A DNA stretch of 64,000 bases, taken from the NCBI RefSeq assembly GCF_001270495.1, contig NZ_LGUR01000003.1, forward strand, positions 62,001 to 126,000, written 5' to 3'. The translations under genes and the position numbers were made by a program. Shown here piece after piece: positions 8,017 to 15,790 of this stretch. The notes under the pieces were generated by a model. The model ran no database searches and was not told the origin of the DNA. It saw only the letters and a list, made by a program, of their open reading frames with translations. Source of the stretch: Streptomyces viridochromogenes. GTDB lineage: Bacteria; Actinomycetota; Actinomycetes; Streptomycetales; Streptomycetaceae. Every line of letters begins with the position of its first letter. The first letter of the stretch is position 1.

Positions 8017-8442
8017 ATGCCGATGATGGGGATGATGCGGGCTGAGGGTGTGAAGCCGCTGCCTGGCTGCGGCACGAAGTGCCTGCACGTCCGCGACAAG
8101 GAGGACGTTCCGCACGAATATGGACTGCCCGACCTGTACGCGCTCAGCAAGTGCGGCATCACCGAACACATACTGGCAGGTAGCAAGATTGCCCTACCGG
8201 CTGGTATGGAACTCGTGGGAGACCCCGCCGACTGGGATTGCGCCCTGATCGTCCGGCCCGACACCCCGCCTTCCTGCATGCGCAGAGCCCTGGCCGCGCT
8301 CCGGCTCTTCGGGCTTGAGCCGCTGGACGAGGACGAAGCCGAACCCGAGCTTCTCTACGACGAATCGGTCCGCTTCTGGCTGGTGCCGATCGACCCTGAA
8401 GACCCCTTCGAGACTGACGACGACGTGGAGACCATCGCTTGA
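8017..8442 (+). CDS. Phage early protein of unknown function
   Basis: 141 residues. The N-terminus is rich in Met and Gly and carries several cysteines (GCGTKCLHV, SKCGI, WDCAL, SCMRR), so metal binding is possible. The C-terminus is strongly acidic (DEDEAEPE, DDDVET). No family recognised. The ATG at 8017 is preferred because GGGGGG (8005-8010) lies 6 bases upstream; a start at 7993 would have no ribosome site. It overlaps the next gene by 4 bases and is the first gene after the promoter at 7948. Confidence 0.6.
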   Translation: MPMMGMMRAEGVKPLPGCGTKCLHVRDKEDVPHEYGLPDLYALSKCGITEHILAGSKIALPAGMELVGDPADWDCALIVRPDTPPSCMRRALAALRLFGLEPLDEDEAEPELLYDESVRFWLVPIDPEDPFETDDDVETIA

Positions 8443-9371
8443 ACATTGTCGACCTGACGCCCGAACCGACCGTCCCCCGCGACGGGTGGGACCGCCCCCT
8501 CGTCGTTCCGAAGCAGGGTGGCAAGCCCGTTCCCCTGACCCGTACGACGACCTTCATCGACTGCATCGAAGACAAGACCGCGCTGTCCGACTGGAAGTCG
8601 CGCATGACCCTGGTGGGGGCCGCGAAGCGGCCGTCCCTGCTCGATGTGGTGAGACAGCTCGACCCGGAGAACCCGGACGACAAGCGCAGACTGAACGCCC
8701 TTGCGGAACAGGCCACGGACATCGCCGGAGCCAACGTGAAGCGAGAGAAGGGCACCTACCTCCACAAGCTCTCCGAGTATGTCGATGCGGGCCAGCCGCT
8801 CCCCGCCGGCACATCCGCGGTGGACCAACGTGACATGACCGCGTACCTGATGGAGACGATCGACTTCGAGGTCAGGGCCGTCGAGAAGTTCGTCGCCGTG
8901 CCCGAGCTGCGGACGGGCGGCACCTTCGACCGGCTCCTCGAATACAGCGGACCCGACCCGGACGGGGAGCACGTCGAGGGCCTGTTCATCGGGGACCTAA
9001 AGACGGGCACCGTGGAGTACGGGAAGCTCAAGATGGCCATGCAGTTGGCCGTCTACTCGCGCGGCGAGTTCTACGACTACAGCCGCTTCCCCGTCGACAC
9101 GACGGACAAGAAGGCGTTCGCGGCCTGGAAGAAGTGCGAGATCCCGGCGGCCGAGGCCGCGCAGGCGTACACGCCCCTGGTGGGGGTGTCCCAGAAGTGG
9201 GGCATCGTCATCAACCTCCCGGCCGGGTCGGGCGAGTGCACTCTTCACTGGGTCGACCTGGAGATCGGTTGGGCTGCGGCATGCCTGGCTCTCGACGTAC
9301 GTACGACCCGCAGCGTGAAGGGCGCGATGCGCCCGTGGGTGAGGGGCGTCACAAGATCCGATGCTGCATAA
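8439..9371 (+). CDS. Cas4/RecB-like PD-(D/E)XK exonuclease
   Basis: 310 residues. The segments GGTFDRLLEY and GLFIGDLKTG match the D...(D/E)xK nuclease core, followed by a conserved Q-containing helix (KMAMQLAVYS) typical of phage Cas4-family and RecB-type nucleases. Such proteins process DNA ends for phage recombination or replication. The TTG start overlaps the preceding stop (TTGA). The canonical Cas4 iron-sulfur cysteines are not obvious, so it is better read as the iron-sulfur-free phage branch. The DNA-binding and ATPase genes downstream fit a replication/recombination module. Confidence 0.8.
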   Translation: MNIVDLTPEPTVPRDGWDRPLVVPKQGGKPVPLTRTTTFIDCIEDKTALSDWKSRMTLVGAAKRPSLLDVVRQLDPENPDDKRRLNALAEQATDIAGANVKREKGTYLHKLSEYVDAGQPLPAGTSAVDQRDMTAYLMETIDFEVRAVEKFVAVPELRTGGTFDRLLEYSGPDPDGEHVEGLFIGDLKTGTVEYGKLKMAMQLAVYSRGEFYDYSRFPVDTTDKKAFAAWKKCEIPAAEAAQAYTPLVGVSQKWGIVINLPAGSGECTLHWVDLEIGWAAACLALDVRTTRSVKGAMRPWVRGVTRSDAA

Positions 9372-9382
9372 CCTCGACCCAA

Positions 9383-9398
9383 GTGTTAAGTTTGAACC
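9383..9398 (+). repeat. Early-unit head motif, copy 1 (GTGTTAAGTTTGAACC)
   Basis: First of four related 16-17 bp sequences (others at 11475, 13482, 15791) with core GTGTWAAGTTTG then A/GCCC. It lies 18 bases before the GTG start at 9417, just upstream of a purine-rich ribosome site. It could be an operator, or a start-associated sequence like those reported in some mycobacteriophages. Confidence 0.7.
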
Positions 9399-9416
9399 AA
9401 GAGAGAGGGAGAGAGA

Positions 9417-9905
9417 GTGAAGGCAGACCAGGCGGAACTCGTGACGTCCTACCCGGACGGCGCGATCGGCGTCACCATCAAGTACGGCAAGGGCTACGAG
9501 GACACCTGGGTGGTCTTCCGTGGCTCCGTGAGGCAGGTCCGCGAACTGATCTGTGATTACTTCGGGTTCGAGTGTAAAGATGAGACCGACCTCTCGCTGA
9601 GCGCCCTCGTCGTGAACGCGACGAACCTCGCGCACGGCAAGGGCAATGTCGCTTCGATCCTCGACGCCCGAGTCGTCTCCGAGACTCCCGCCCAGGCTTC
9701 AGCGGACGACCCATGGGCGACCGCATCGGCCTCAAAGCCCGAGCAGCCCACCGGCAACGCGTCCGCCTGGATTCTCGGCGAGATCGAGAAGCAGACCAGC
9801 ATCGCCGACCTGCAAAAGCTGTGGGCGGCAAACCAGGCGATGTTCTCCGACCCCGCAGTCATGACCGCCTACAAGGCTCGCGGCCGGGCCCTGAAGAACG
9901 GGTGA
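9417..9905 (+). CDS. Phage early protein of unknown function (possible recombination accessory)
   Basis: 162 residues. The N-terminal 75 residues form an alternating beta-rich domain (VTSYPDGAIGVTIKYG, WVVFRGSVRQV), then a disordered Ala/Ser/Pro linker with DDPWA, and a C-terminal helical hairpin (ILGEIEKQTSIADLQKLW) seen at the ends of many actinophage early proteins of unknown role. GTG start at 9417 with AGGGAG upstream. It follows the exonuclease and precedes a tiny membrane protein. An ssDNA-binding role is possible but unsupported by a motif. Confidence 0.6.
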   Translation: MKADQAELVTSYPDGAIGVTIKYGKGYEDTWVVFRGSVRQVRELICDYFGFECKDETDLSLSALVVNATNLAHGKGNVASILDARVVSETPAQASADDPWATASASKPEQPTGNASAWILGEIEKQTSIADLQKLWAANQAMFSDPAVMTAYKARGRALKNG

Positions 9906-9909
9906 CGCC

Positions 9910-10035
9910 GTGCCCGCCGTGATCCTCGCCCTCGTCCTGGTCGTCTCCGCGCTGGGCTCCGTCATCACCCCGCGCCTCTCCGAGCCGACCCCCTACTACC
10001 GCAATGACACCCGAACCGAAGGAGAAACCGAGTGA
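9910..10035 (+). CDS. 41-residue single-pass membrane peptide
   Basis: A short frame starting GTG at 9910 encodes an N-terminal hydrophobic helix (VILALVLVVSALGSVI) and a polar tail ending GETE. Its stop overlaps the next start (GTGA at 10032), and it fills the only gap between two real genes, which supports it as a gene. Function unknown. Confidence 0.5.
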   Translation: MPAVILALVLVVSALGSVITPRLSEPTPYYRNDTRTEGETE

Positions 10036-10472
10036 CCCTGAACTTCGTCGAGATCCCCACCGCTGGCGGCGGCTGGTTCAAGCCCGCTGATGTAAAGGAC
10101 GCGGTGGCGTTCCTGATCGAGGTCAACTCCTACGAGGCACAGCGCCCCACCCCGAACGGCCCGAAGGATTCCGCGCTCTGCGACGTGACGGTCTTCAAGA
10201 GCGCCGAGGCCCTGGCCGCCCACTCCCCCGAGATCAACAGGGGGATGCGGATCGAACAGACCCTTCTCGCCCGCGACCTGGAGAAGGTCGTCGGCAACGC
10301 CACGATCGTCAAGCTGGACCAGGTTCCGCCGAAGCGGCCGGGGGCCCACCCCGCCTGGGTCTGGCGTCCGGTGAACGACGCCAGTGTCCGCCAGGCCGTC
10401 ATCGAGTACGCGAAGGCTCGTGAGGCCGCCGTTCAGGCCGCCGTCGCCGACGCCCCGTCCTTCGACGACTGA
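10032..10472 (+). CDS. Phage early protein of unknown function (SSB-like context)
   Basis: 146 residues, beta-rich through residue 115 (FVEIPTAGGGWFKP, DAVAFLIEVN, ALCDVTVFKS, NATIVKLDQVPP, AWVWRPV), with a short helical acidic C-terminus ending SFDD. Length, alternating strands and an acidic C-terminal tip resemble small OB-fold ssDNA-binding proteins, but there is no sequence signature I can name, so this is only a suggestion. GTG start overlapping the preceding gene. Confidence 0.55.
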   Translation: MTLNFVEIPTAGGGWFKPADVKDAVAFLIEVNSYEAQRPTPNGPKDSALCDVTVFKSAEALAAHSPEINRGMRIEQTLLARDLEKVVGNATIVKLDQVPPKRPGAHPAWVWRPVNDASVRQAVIEYAKAREAAVQAAVADAPSFDD

Positions 10473-10536
10473 CCGTACGCGAGGAGCTGGGGGCCGGTCG
10501 CTCGGCTGGCCCCCGCCTCGCGGGTCTGGAGGACCC

Positions 10537-10611
10537 GTGCCCCTGCACAACCCCGATCCGCGCTGCGGGAATCCGCGGTGCCGTCTACAGAGAGGAGCCC
10601 GTACGTGCTGA
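10537..10611 (+). CDS. Possible 24-residue cysteine-containing peptide
   Basis: A tiny frame starting GTG (10537) with GGAGGA 3 bases upstream encodes a peptide with CGNPRC and a C-terminal Cys. It ends inside the start of the next gene (10605). A GC-rich hairpin without a T-run (10489-10495 / 10508-10514) lies just upstream. The spacing is tight and there is no homology argument, so it may be only the leader of the ATPase gene. Confidence 0.25.
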   Translation: MPLHNPDPRCGNPRCRLQRGARTC

Positions 10612-11468
10612 CCCCCGCTAGGTCTCTCGCGCTTCACGCCGAGTCCGGCAAGGAGCTGCCGAGGATCGAGGCGTTCGACGCCCTGTACGGCATGGGGTGC
10701 CGACCGCGTCACGGCGAGGTCATCATGATCGCGGGCAGAAGTGGGACGCAGAAGTCGGGCTTCGCCTTGTTCTGGGTGGCCTCCATGAATCTGCCGACCC
10801 TGTACTTCTCGGCGGACATGTCGGCCTTCACTGCCTCGTCTCGGCTCGCATCCATGCAGACCGGCGACACGACGGAGATGGTCGAGGCCGGTATGGGTGC
10901 CGGCGGACGGCATCGCGAGGAGTACCTCGCCGCCCTGGCCCCCTTGAACGTCACCTTCTCCTTCGGTTCGCCGATCAACTGGAAGACCGTTGACGAGGAG
11001 CTGGAGGCGTACGTCGAACTCTGGGACGCCTATCCGGCCGTGATGGTGTTCGACAACCTCATGGACTTCGAGGGCGCCGAGTCCGACTACACCGAGCAAA
11101 TGGCGGTGATGAGCGGCCTCACGGAGCTTGCCCGCGCGACCGGCGCGACCGTGATCGTTCTTCACCACGCGAGCGATAAGAGCTGGGAAGCGAAGTCGGA
11201 CCCGTGGGCGCCGCCGTCCCGCGACCAGGTGAAGGGCGGCTTGTCAGAGAAGCCGGAGCTGTCCTTGTCGGTCGCGCTCGATCCGACCTCGCACGAGTAC
11301 CGGGTCGCCGTGATCAAACAGCGCATGGGGCCCTGCGACCCCACGGCCAGGCGGTACGCGTCGATGCGTTGCCATCCCGAGGTGACGCGCTTCTCGAAGC
11401 TCGAACGCCCGGTGCCGGCGGCCACGCCCGCAAAGCCCTGGTCCCCGACCGATGCCCTGATGAAGTAG
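10605..11468 (+). CDS. RecA/DnaB-like AAA ATPase (phage replicative helicase family)
   Basis: 287 residues. A P-loop of relaxed form (IMIAGRSGTQKSGFAL; Walker A as GRSGTQKS), Walker B-like VMVFDNL, and a later VIVLHHASDKS segment give the layout of DnaB/RepA-type hexameric ATPases (sensor His near residue 185). There is no N-terminal primase-binding domain, so it is a minimal ATPase core. Start at GTG 10605 because AGAGGAG (10591-10597) is 7 bases upstream. It sits between the nuclease/SSB-like genes and the resolvase/primase genes, fitting phage DNA replication. Confidence 0.75.
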   Translation: MLTPARSLALHAESGKELPRIEAFDALYGMGCRPRHGEVIMIAGRSGTQKSGFALFWVASMNLPTLYFSADMSAFTASSRLASMQTGDTTEMVEAGMGAGGRHREEYLAALAPLNVTFSFGSPINWKTVDEELEAYVELWDAYPAVMVFDNLMDFEGAESDYTEQMAVMSGLTELARATGATVIVLHHASDKSWEAKSDPWAPPSRDQVKGGLSEKPELSLSVALDPTSHEYRVAVIKQRMGPCDPTARRYASMRCHPEVTRFSKLERPVPAATPAKPWSPTDALMK

Positions 11469-11474
11469 AGGTAG

Positions 11475-11491
11475 GTGTAAAGTTTGGACCC
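11475..11491 (+). repeat. Early-unit head motif, copy 2 (GTGTAAAGTTTGGACCC)
   Basis: Matches the copy at 13482 except for one inserted base. The TTG inside the motif (11484-11486) is the apparent start codon of the nuclease gene, and GAGG/AGG ribosome-binding bases lie just before it. Confidence 0.75.
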
Positions 11492-11861
11492 GATCGCCAA
11501 GCGCAACAAGGCCAACAAGCGCCGAGGCGCCGACTGGGAGATCGAACTCATGGCAGGGCTGCGCTCGGCTGGTGAGGATGTCGAGCGGCTACGGCTGACC
11601 GGCCCAGAGGACGAGGGCGATCTCGCGGTGCGCGAGGACGGCGGCCTCTTCACCATCATCGAGGCGAAGAACGCGAAGTTCGAGCCGGGCCCGTTCCTCG
11701 ACGAGGCCGAACGCGAGCGGATCAACTTCGCCAAGCATCGCGGCATCGAGCCGGACCGCGTGGAGTCGATCGCCATCGTCAAGCGCCGGGGGAAGAACTG
11801 GCGGAAGGCGTTCGTCCTGACCACGGTCGAGGCGTACTTCGGGCTGGAGACGGCCGAGTGA
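11484..11861 (+). CDS. Holliday-junction-resolvase-like PD-(D/E)XK nuclease
   Basis: 125 residues. A basic N-terminus (KRNKANKRRGADWEIEL) leads to a compact nuclease core with E at residue about 20, GDLAV, and IIEAKNAK; this E...GD...ExK pattern is that of Hjc-type resolvases and related phage endonucleases. It would resolve branched replication or recombination intermediates. TTG start inside the repeated motif. It overlaps the next small gene by 4 bases. Confidence 0.7.
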   Translation: MDPIAKRNKANKRRGADWEIELMAGLRSAGEDVERLRLTGPEDEGDLAVREDGGLFTIIEAKNAKFEPGPFLDEAERERINFAKHRGIEPDRVESIAIVKRRGKNWRKAFVLTTVEAYFGLETAE

Positions 11862-12010
11862 GCGCCCTCACCTACGAAGAGGCCGCCGAGTACGAGCGCT
11901 TGGTCGAGGAGCTGGGCCGCTTCGATCACGAGACGGCCGGTGCCGCAGGGCTGGAGTCCCTCGGCTACGACGACCACAAGGGTTGGTTCGTCGGGAGCCG
12001 CGTTCCGTGA
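11858..12010 (+). CDS. 50-residue phage protein, unknown
   Basis: A small acidic helical protein (TYEEAAEYERLVEELGRF) with a C-terminal aromatic patch (GWFVGSR). It overlaps the upstream nuclease gene (GTGA) and the downstream primase gene (GTGA), so translational coupling supports it. No family recognised. Confidence 0.55.
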   Translation: MSALTYEEAAEYERLVEELGRFDHETAGAAGLESLGYDDHKGWFVGSRVP

Positions 12011-12423
12011 GGTTCCGCCGGATTGACAACGACCATCAGGACGACGACGAGAAGCCCACCCTCGAAGCCGTCTTCGAGCACTACGACATCGGCTTCAACT
12101 CACAGCGTGCAACCGGCATGACGCACTGCCCGCTGCACGAGGACGACACCCCGTCCTTCTCGTGGAACACCGACCGCCAGGTGTGGAAGTGCCACTCGTG
12201 CCAAGAGGCCGGGGATTCGTACACGTTGATCATGAAGAAGGAGAAGACCGACTTTGTCGGAGCCAAGCGTTTTGCAGCCTCTCTCGCCCTCCCAACGCGA
12301 GATGTTGGAAGAGGCGGTGAGCGCGTATCAGGCAGCTCTTACGCCGGGCGTCGCACGGTATCTCCTCGACCGGGGAATCGGTCGAGAGGAGGCGGCTACA
12401 CACCGGCTTGGCGTCGTCGGTGA
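12007..12423 (+). CDS. CHC2 zinc-finger primase fragment
   Basis: 138 codons. The CHC2-type zinc finger is clear: CPLHEDDTPSF, then WKCHSCQEAGD, as in the N-terminus of DnaG-type primases, and FVGAKRFAASLA completes the domain. After about residue 88 the reading frame becomes Arg/Gly-rich and loses family resemblance, while the adjacent frame continues the family pattern (12254-12922). So this is either a short zinc-finger protein or the first part of a primase that needs a +1 shift near 12270-12300. Confidence 0.75.
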   Translation: MRFRRIDNDHQDDDEKPTLEAVFEHYDIGFNSQRATGMTHCPLHEDDTPSFSWNTDRQVWKCHSCQEAGDSYTLIMKKEKTDFVGAKRFAASLALPTRDVGRGGERVSGSSYAGRRTVSPRPGNRSRGGGYTPAWRRR

Positions 12424-12922
12424 CCACCCGTTCCCCGGCCATGAACGCTTCCGCGGAATGCTCGCGATCCCGTACCTCGATCGCAACGACGCTCCGCTGA
12501 CGGTTCGCTTCCGCTGCCTGGAAGATCACGACCACCGGGCCAACTTCCACGGCAAGTACAACACCATCAAGGATGACCCGCCCCGCATGTACGGCGTCGG
12601 CGATGTGCACCAGGCCGGGGACACGATCGACGTGACCGAGGGCGAACTCGACCGGATCATCCTGCGAAAGCTCGGCCTCCACACGGTCGCCATCCCCGGC
12701 GCCGCCCTCTGGCAGGGCAGACACAGGCGGATGCTCGCCGGGTTCAACCGAGTGCGCGTCTGGGGTGACCCAGACGACGCGGGCGCAGAGTTCACCGCCC
12801 GAATCTGCCGGGCCCTGCGGTCGGCCAAGGGCGTGCGGCTGCGCGACGGAGACGTGACGGACACCTACATGCAGGGAGGCGCTCAGCCGCTTCTCAACCT
12901 GATCAAGGAGGACAGCCAGTGA
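12254..12922 (+). CDS. Toprim-domain primase, overlapping frame
   Basis: 222 residues from TTG 12254. SPSQREMLEEAV and ARYLLDRGI match the linker helix region of phage primases. AIPYLD, VTEGELDRII (Toprim Glu), and VWGDPDDAG (Toprim DxD) give the catalytic Toprim fold that makes RNA primers. It overlaps the CHC2 gene by 170 bases in the +1 frame and no good ribosome site precedes TTG 12254. It may be made by frameshifting, by internal initiation (ATG 12302), or from an assembly error. Ends with overlap to the next gene. Confidence 0.75.
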   Translation: MSEPSVLQPLSPSQREMLEEAVSAYQAALTPGVARYLLDRGIGREEAATHRLGVVGDHPFPGHERFRGMLAIPYLDRNDAPLTVRFRCLEDHDHRANFHGKYNTIKDDPPRMYGVGDVHQAGDTIDVTEGELDRIILRKLGLHTVAIPGAALWQGRHRRMLAGFNRVRVWGDPDDAGAEFTARICRALRSAKGVRLRDGDVTDTYMQGGAQPLLNLIKEDSQ

Positions 12923-13284
12923 CCGAGACGACCGCCAAGAGGACCGCCCCACGAAAGGCGCCGGCACGGAAGACCGACCCCTTTTCGGCCGTCCTCGCCG
13001 AGGTGGGCGCGGAGGCCCGCGAGGTCGGCGACCTTCCCTCCGCCTTGGTCGGCGGCCACCTCCCCTCGCGCGGGGCGGAGATCTACCGCAGGCGGGCCGA
13101 GGATTGGGACTCGATCAACGAAGCCCGCCAGGACGCCGGGACGTTCGGCGTTGACGGCCTGGCCGTGCAGGTCGCCTTCTCCGCCTTCGGCGGGCGCACG
13201 GTCGAGGACATCCGCAAGGGCCTCGTCCGCCTGGCGTCGCTCACGGTCGCGGCCGTCGAGCAGATCGACCGGAGGCGGCCGTGA
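12919..13284 (+). CDS. Phage early protein with basic N-terminus, unknown
   Basis: 121 residues. Basic Ala/Pro/Lys-rich N-terminal 20 residues (AKRTAPRKAPARK) precede a helical acidic body with FGGRTVEDIRKGLVRLASL. GTG start overlaps the primase stop. No recognised family; position suggests a replication accessory role. Confidence 0.55.
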   Translation: MTETTAKRTAPRKAPARKTDPFSAVLAEVGAEAREVGDLPSALVGGHLPSRGAEIYRRRAEDWDSINEARQDAGTFGVDGLAVQVAFSAFGGRTVEDIRKGLVRLASLTVAAVEQIDRRRP

Positions 13285-13487
13285 GCGAGGCTCTGCCAGG
13301 CAGCCCCGGCCCGACCCTGAAGCGCATCTACGAGGAGCTGGAACCAGACGTACGGGAGACGGTCGTCCTGCGTCTCCTCGACGGTTCCTCGGCCGAGCGC
13401 CTGGCCCTCGTCCTCCGCAAGCACGGACACAGCGTGTCCGCCTCCACGATCCGTACGTACCGCCGGTCTCTTCGTGATGGAGTGTAA
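13281..13487 (+). CDS. Small helix-turn-helix protein
   Basis: 68 residues. ETVVLRLLDGSSAERLALVL then SVSASTIRTYRRSL reads as a helix-turn-helix with a recognition helix of the kind found in phage terminase small subunits and regulators. GTG start overlaps the preceding gene. It could regulate the motif-headed unit immediately downstream at 13482. Confidence 0.55.
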   Translation: MSEALPGSPGPTLKRIYEELEPDVRETVVLRLLDGSSAERLALVLRKHGHSVSASTIRTYRRSLRDGV

Positions 13488-13497
13488 AGTTTGACCC
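13482..13497 (+). repeat. Early-unit head motif, copy 3 (GTGTAAAGTTTGACCC)
   Basis: The cleanest copy. Its TTG (13491-13493) is the start codon of the metallophosphoesterase gene, with GATGGAG just upstream. It overlaps the stop of the small HTH gene. Confidence 0.75.
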
Positions 13498-14690
13498 AGT
13501 CTGAATTGCTGAACGACCTTCTCCAGACGCCGACCGCCCCGACCGTTCCCGGCCGCCAGGCCGACCCCGAGCGGGACTTCACCCGCCAGATCGAGGTCTC
13601 GGGTGACGCGGCCGAGGTAACCGTGCGCGGCCCCGAGAGCATCGACCCCGAGTCGTCTGCGGCCGACGTACTCCGCGCCCACCAGCTCGACCCCGCCGAG
13701 TGGGAGGTGACCGGCTTCCGGTCCTCCGAGTGGACCATGCCGAACGGCGAACCGGGCGTCTCGGCCCGCTTCTCCTTCGGCCGCCGCAAGGTGCCGGCGG
13801 ATTTCGAGCGGCCGAGTGTCGACGAGCTGCTCCGGGTCTTCGACGAGCACGCCCCCGCGCCCCGCCAGGCCGAGCCCGCTGACGGCGAGTGGACCTACGT
13901 AATCGCCCTGGGCGACATGCAGTTCGGCAAGGTCGATGGCGACGGCTACGAAGGCACTCTGCGGCGGGCGATGGCCTGCATCGACAAGTCCGCCGAGCTG
14001 CTGTCCCAGTACCGGTGGCGGTACAAGATCGAGCACGTCCACCTCGCGTGGCTCGGCGATCACATCGAAGGCTACGTCTCACAGGGCGGTTCGAACGTGG
14101 CCCGGACCCAGCTCACGCTTACCGAGCAGATCCGTTTGACCCGGCGCCTGATGGCGTACGCGATCCTCCGCCTGGCCCCGCTGGTGGCCCGGCTGACGGT
14201 CGTGGCCGTACCCGGCAACCACGGCGAGGCCGTCCGCGTGAACGGCAAGGGTGTGACGCGCTACGACGACAGCCACGACACGGACGCCCTGATCTCGGTC
14301 GGCGAGGCCCTGGCCCTGGCGGGTGAGGAGTACGAGCACGTCGAGGTGTACGTCCCCGACACGGACGAACTGACGGTCGTCGTCGAGTGCTCCGGAACGG
14401 TCGTCGCTCATGCCCACGGGCACCAGTGGCGGCCGGGCAGGCACTTCGAATGGTGGCGGGGCCAGGCGTTCGACAAGACGAGCGCCATGCACACGGCGGA
14501 CCTGCTTCTCGCCGGTCACCTGCACCACGAGTTCATCGACACGGACGGCCCGCGCACCTTCATACAGGTGCCGGCGATGGAGTCCGAGTCGACGTGGTGG
14601 CGCCACCTGAAGGGCACGCGCGGGGCGCCCGGCCTGATGGTCATGGTCACGAAGGGCGGCGAAGTACCGGTCAAGGAAGTGGTCCGGTGA
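13491..14690 (+). CDS. Calcineurin-like metallophosphoesterase (phage Mre11/SbcD-type)
   Basis: 399 residues. An N-terminal 120-residue region of unknown role is followed by the full dimetal phosphoesterase pattern: GDMQ, GDHIEG, GNHGE, AHGHQW, and AGHLHH. In phages such proteins are nucleases or phosphatases linked to DNA processing. There is no SbcC-like partner in the window, so an Mre11-type nuclease complex is not established. TTG start inside the repeated motif. Overlaps the next gene by 4 bases. Confidence 0.85.
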   Translation: MTQSELLNDLLQTPTAPTVPGRQADPERDFTRQIEVSGDAAEVTVRGPESIDPESSAADVLRAHQLDPAEWEVTGFRSSEWTMPNGEPGVSARFSFGRRKVPADFERPSVDELLRVFDEHAPAPRQAEPADGEWTYVIALGDMQFGKVDGDGYEGTLRRAMACIDKSAELLSQYRWRYKIEHVHLAWLGDHIEGYVSQGGSNVARTQLTLTEQIRLTRRLMAYAILRLAPLVARLTVVAVPGNHGEAVRVNGKGVTRYDDSHDTDALISVGEALALAGEEYEHVEVYVPDTDELTVVVECSGTVVAHAHGHQWRPGRHFEWWRGQAFDKTSAMHTADLLLAGHLHHEFIDTDGPRTFIQVPAMESESTWWRHLKGTRGAPGLMVMVTKGGEVPVKEVVR

Positions 14691-15010
14691 CAACCCTTGC
14701 CGATTGGCGGGTCCTCGACCTGCCCGAGGTGGTGGCCCTCGCGGGCCGCGCTGCCCGCCGCATCGCGGACGGGTACGAGGACACGCTGACGATGGAGTAC
14801 GAGGACGCCCGGCAAGAGGCGTTGATCATCCTGGCGACGAAGCCCGCGATGGTGAACGAGTGCCTGGCCGACCCGAACCTCGGACTCGGCGTCCTCTATC
14901 ACCGCCTCGTCCTCGACCTGATCGACCGAGTGAAGACCGAGGCCAAGCACCGCATCCGTCACACGTCCTACGAGGCGGCCTGCGACGCGGCCGAGAAGGG
15001 GCGTGTGTGA
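14687..15010 (+). CDS. Small protein resembling sigma-factor region 2
   Basis: 107 residues, mostly helical. YEDARQEALIILATKP resembles the region-2 helix of sigma-70-like proteins, and the C-terminus is basic (RVKTEAKHRIRHT). GTG start overlaps the metallophosphoesterase stop, and its own stop overlaps the next gene, which resembles region 4. The similarity is weak and by eye. It may instead be a general helical phage protein. Confidence 0.5.
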   Translation: MTTLADWRVLDLPEVVALAGRAARRIADGYEDTLTMEYEDARQEALIILATKPAMVNECLADPNLGLGVLYHRLVLDLIDRVKTEAKHRIRHTSYEAACDAAEKGRV

Positions 15011-15390
15011 CCGGGTACGACCGGCGCCTCGTCGAGCACCTGCTTCCGGCCGTGTGGGACGTGGAAGCCGCCTATGGCATCCGCAACCCCACGGCCCCGG
15101 ACGCGGACATGCCGAAGGGGACCGTCGACAAGAAGTCCGCGGGGACCCTGTTCGCCCACCTCGCCGACATCCGGCGGTGCTGGAAGACGGCCCCGCTCTC
15201 CCTGGCCGAACGGCGGACTCTGTTCATGCACTTCGCCCTCGACTGGGAGGACCGGCGAATCGCGGCCCGCGAAGCGGTCACCGACCGGGCCATCCGCTAC
15301 CGCCTTGAGCGCGGAGTCGGCAAGCTCGCCGCCCACCTCAACGGCACTGATTACATCGACAGTTACGACGAATTGGAGACCGCAGCGTGA
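15007..15390 (+). CDS. Small protein resembling sigma-factor region 4 / HTH
   Basis: 127 residues. The second half (PLSLAERRTLFMHFAL, then RIAAREAVTDRAIRYRLERG) has the order expected of sigma region 4: a helix, a turn and a recognition helix followed by an arginine-rich helix. The N-terminus carries a conserved-looking YGIRNPTAPD segment. Translationally coupled on both sides. Together with 14687 it may form a split sigma-like factor for late transcription; this is inference only. Confidence 0.5.
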   Translation: MTGYDRRLVEHLLPAVWDVEAAYGIRNPTAPDADMPKGTVDKKSAGTLFAHLADIRRCWKTAPLSLAERRTLFMHFALDWEDRRIAAREAVTDRAIRYRLERGVGKLAAHLNGTDYIDSYDELETAA

Positions 15391-15779
15391 GCGAACCCCT
15401 GCCCGAGGAGCCCACGCCCGTCGTGGAGGCCCCCGGCGGCATGGGCCCCGAGGACTACGAGTTCTGGGACGACGCGACCCTGACCTTCTACGAGCGCCGA
15501 GCGGACGGGGCGGTCACTGCCCGCCCGTTCAGCGAGGCCGAAGTCGCCCAGCATCAGGATGAGTTGGCGCTCGACAGCCTGCATGCGGAGGCCACGCTCG
15601 CGATCGGCTACCTCGACCAGCGAATCGACCTGAGCCTCGCTTACCTGGCGCTGCCCGCGCCGACCGGCGAGGAGACGGCGGCACAGATCAAGGTTCTGTC
15701 CGACCTCGCGGCGTACAGTGCCGGAACCCTGAAGCGGGTGATCAAAGTCCTGTCCGTCCTGGTGAACAAGCCGGTGTGA
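15387..15779 (+). CDS. Phage protein of unknown function, last gene of early operon
   Basis: 130 residues. Pro/Glu-rich N-terminus with YEFWDDATLTFYERR, then a long helical region (AQHQDELALDSLHAEATLAI to KVLSVLVNK). GTG start coupled to the preceding gene. No family recognised. The next sequence is a repeated motif and a hairpin, so it probably ends the transcription unit. Confidence 0.5.
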   Translation: MSEPLPEEPTPVVEAPGGMGPEDYEFWDDATLTFYERRADGAVTARPFSEAEVAQHQDELALDSLHAEATLAIGYLDQRIDLSLAYLALPAPTGEETAAQIKVLSDLAAYSAGTLKRVIKVLSVLVNKPV

Positions 15780-15790
15780 CCTCGGCGCGT

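Noticed and set aside
13083..14063. Long minus-strand frame opposite the metallophosphoesterase
   Set aside because: GC-rich shadow frame with Arg/Gly/Ala bias and no motif; the plus strand has all catalytic motifs.
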